The notes beneath the pieces are model-generated. The model had not been told where the DNA came from and did not search any database. It saw nothing but the letters and a program-made list of their open reading frames with translations. A program made the position numbers and the translations under genes. This document shows positions 4,566-5,605 of a stretch of DNA of 5,605 nucleotides, in pieces; position 1 is the first letter of the stretch, and the number at the start of each line of letters is the position of its first letter. Origin of the DNA: JAUWCW01 sp030609125 [NCBI: Candidatus Rokuibacteriota bacterium] (lineage in GTDB: Bacteria > JAUVQV01); the NCBI GenBank assembly GCA_030609125.1, contig JAUWCW010000151.1, forward strand, positions 1-5,605, read 5' to 3'.

Positions 4566-5605
4566 ATGAAAGTTTCGAGAATAGTCGTTGCCGCGCTCTG
4601 TGTGCTGGCACTCATGGCTTCACCGGTTCTGGCAGCGGACACGATCAAGGTAGGCGCCATTCTTGCCGTGACGGGACCGGCGTCTTTCCTGGGAGCCCCG
4701 GAGTCGAAGACTCTGGAGATGCTCGTGGGCGAGATCAACAGCAAGGGCGGTGTGCAGGGCAGGCAGATCGAGCTCATAATAAAGGATTCCGGGGCCAACC
4801 CCGAGAAGGCCATCTCCTTCGCCAAGCAGCTCATCGAGGAAGAAAAGGTCTTTGCGATCCTCGGACCGTCCACCAGCGGCGAGACGATGAAGATCAAGGC
4901 CATCATGGAAGAGGGCAAGACGATTCTCCTCTCCTGCGCGGCGGCCGAAGTCATCGTCAACCCTGTGGCCAAGTACGTTTTCAAGACCCCGCAGAAGGAC
5001 TCCTTTGCGGTTAAGAAGATCTACATGCAGATGCAGAAGATGGGCATCAAGAAGATCGGTCTCGTGGCGGGCAACACCGGCTTCGGCAAGGCCGGCATGG
5101 GGCAGCTCAAGACCCTCGCTCCCGAGTTCGGCCTTACCGTCGTCGCCGCTGAAGTCTACGACAAGAAGGCCACCGACCTGACGGCGGTGGTGACCAAGCT
5201 CAAGGGCGCTGGAGTTGAGGCCGTCGTCAACTGGTCCATCGTTCCCGCCCAGGCCATCGTGCCGAAGAACATGAAGCAGATAGGCCTCGACGTGCCGCTC
5301 TTTCAGAGCCACGGTTTCGGGAACATCAAGTACGTGGAAGCCGCGGGTGCGGCGGCGGAAGGGATCATTTTCCCCGCCGGCAGGCTTCTCGTGAGTGATG
5401 TTCTTCCCGACGGCGACCCCCACAAGGCGGTTCTCGTCAAGTACAAGAGCGATTACGAGTCCAAGTACGGTGAAGCCGCCAGCACCTTCGGAGGCCACGC
5501 CTCCGACGCGCTCCTGATCCTGGTAAAGGCCATAGAGACCGCCGGAATCGACAGCGAGAAGGTGCGGAACACCATCGAGAGCATGCAGGCTTTTGTCGGC
5601 ACCGG
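4566..5605 (+). CDS. livK: Periplasmic ABC-transporter substrate-binding protein, branched-chain amino acid (Liv) type, 3'-truncated
   Basis: This is the solute receptor of a HAAT-family ABC importer, which captures amino acids or related carboxylates in the periplasm and delivers them to a LivHMGF-type permease. 346 codons are present before the window ends. Family members are about 370-400 residues, so only the C-terminal tail is missing. Residues 1-23 are a classic signal peptide: basic MKVSR, a hydrophobic core, then cleavage after VLA before ADTIKVG. There is no lipobox, so the product should be soluble. Type I periplasmic fold features follow: KVGAILAVTGPASFLG (28-43), GEINSKGGVQGRQIEL (55-70), GPSTSGE (100-106) at the usual ligand-contact loop, a second lobe starting near KKIGLVAGNTGFGKAG (162-177), and TFGGHASDAL (307-316) near the C-terminal hinge. 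It follows the ACT gene by 119 bp in the same orientation; permease and ATPase genes would be expected beyond the right edge. The ligand cannot be called. Context makes an aromatic acid or amino acid as plausible as leucine. Confidence 0.92.
   Translation, partial: MKVSRIVVAALCVLALMASPVLAADTIKVGAILAVTGPASFLGAPESKTLEMLVGEINSKGGVQGRQIELIIKDSGANPEKAISFAKQLIEEEKVFAILGPSTSGETMKIKAIMEEGKTILLSCAAAEVIVNPVAKYVFKTPQKDSFAVKKIYMQMQKMGIKKIGLVAGNTGFGKAGMGQLKTLAPEFGLTVVAAEVYDKKATDLTAVVTKLKGAGVEAVVNWSIVPAQAIVPKNMKQIGLDVPLFQSHGFGNIKYVEAAGAAAEGIIFPAGRLLVSDVLPDGDPHKAVLVKYKSDYESKYGEAASTFGGHASDALLILVKAIETAGIDSEKVRNTIESMQAFVGT

Noticed and set aside
4620-5498. Long (292-codon) open frame on the - strand opposite the binding-protein gene
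   Set aside because: It is a shadow of a GC-rich gene: the + strand has a signal peptide, ribosome binding site and clear family motifs, while the antisense product is rich in His, Leu, Asp and Gly with no recognisable domain.

Overview
The window is a GC-rich (roughly 60%), densely coded stretch of bacterial chromosome with every recognisable gene on the + strand. The gene set is an indolepyruvate:ferredoxin oxidoreductase, a phenylacetate-CoA ligase family enzyme, a tandem-ACT protein and a Liv-type binding protein. Together with clean Shine-Dalgarno sites and sigma70-like promoters, this suggests an anaerobic Gram-negative bacterium, most likely of the former Deltaproteobacteria (Desulfobacterota or Syntrophobacterales type). 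That placement is an inference from gene content, not from a phylogenetic marker.

Layout: (1) 2-1447 holds the C-terminal three quarters of iorA, cut by the left edge. (2) 1444-2052 is iorB, overlapping iorA by ATGA. (3) 2053-2193 is a gap with a good promoter (TTGACA, 18 bp, extended -10) ahead of (4) an HU-family DNA-binding protein at 2194-2466. (5) 2467-2693 is a 227-bp gap with a 10-bp GC-rich hairpin and then a second strong sigma70-like promoter (TTGACA, 18 bp, TATGAT). This promoter probably drives (6) a paaK-type aryl-CoA ligase at 2694-3998 and (7) a 143-residue tandem ACT protein at 4015-4446, which starts at GTG. (8) After a 119-bp gap, a periplasmic branched-chain-amino-acid-type binding protein (livK-like) starts at 4566 and runs off the right edge, lacking only its C-terminus.

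How the genes may work together: IorAB interconverts arylpyruvates and arylacetyl-CoA with ferredoxin. The ligase makes arylacetyl-CoA from arylacetate, ATP and CoA. The two enzymes meet at arylacetyl-CoA, so the locus can be read in two ways: catabolism of aromatic amino acids, or salvage of aryl acids by reductive carboxylation to arylpyruvates and then aromatic amino acids. The ACT protein is a plausible sensor of an amino acid. The LivK-like protein is a plausible importer component for an aromatic or branched-chain acid or amino acid. The HU gene looks like an unrelated housekeeping gene lying between the two halves with its own promoter.

I found no tRNA, rRNA, CRISPR array, insertion sequence or phage gene. 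Nothing here is clearly a new system. The most interesting points are the metabolic logic of the locus, the ligase-ACT pairing, and the structured gap before the binding-protein gene.
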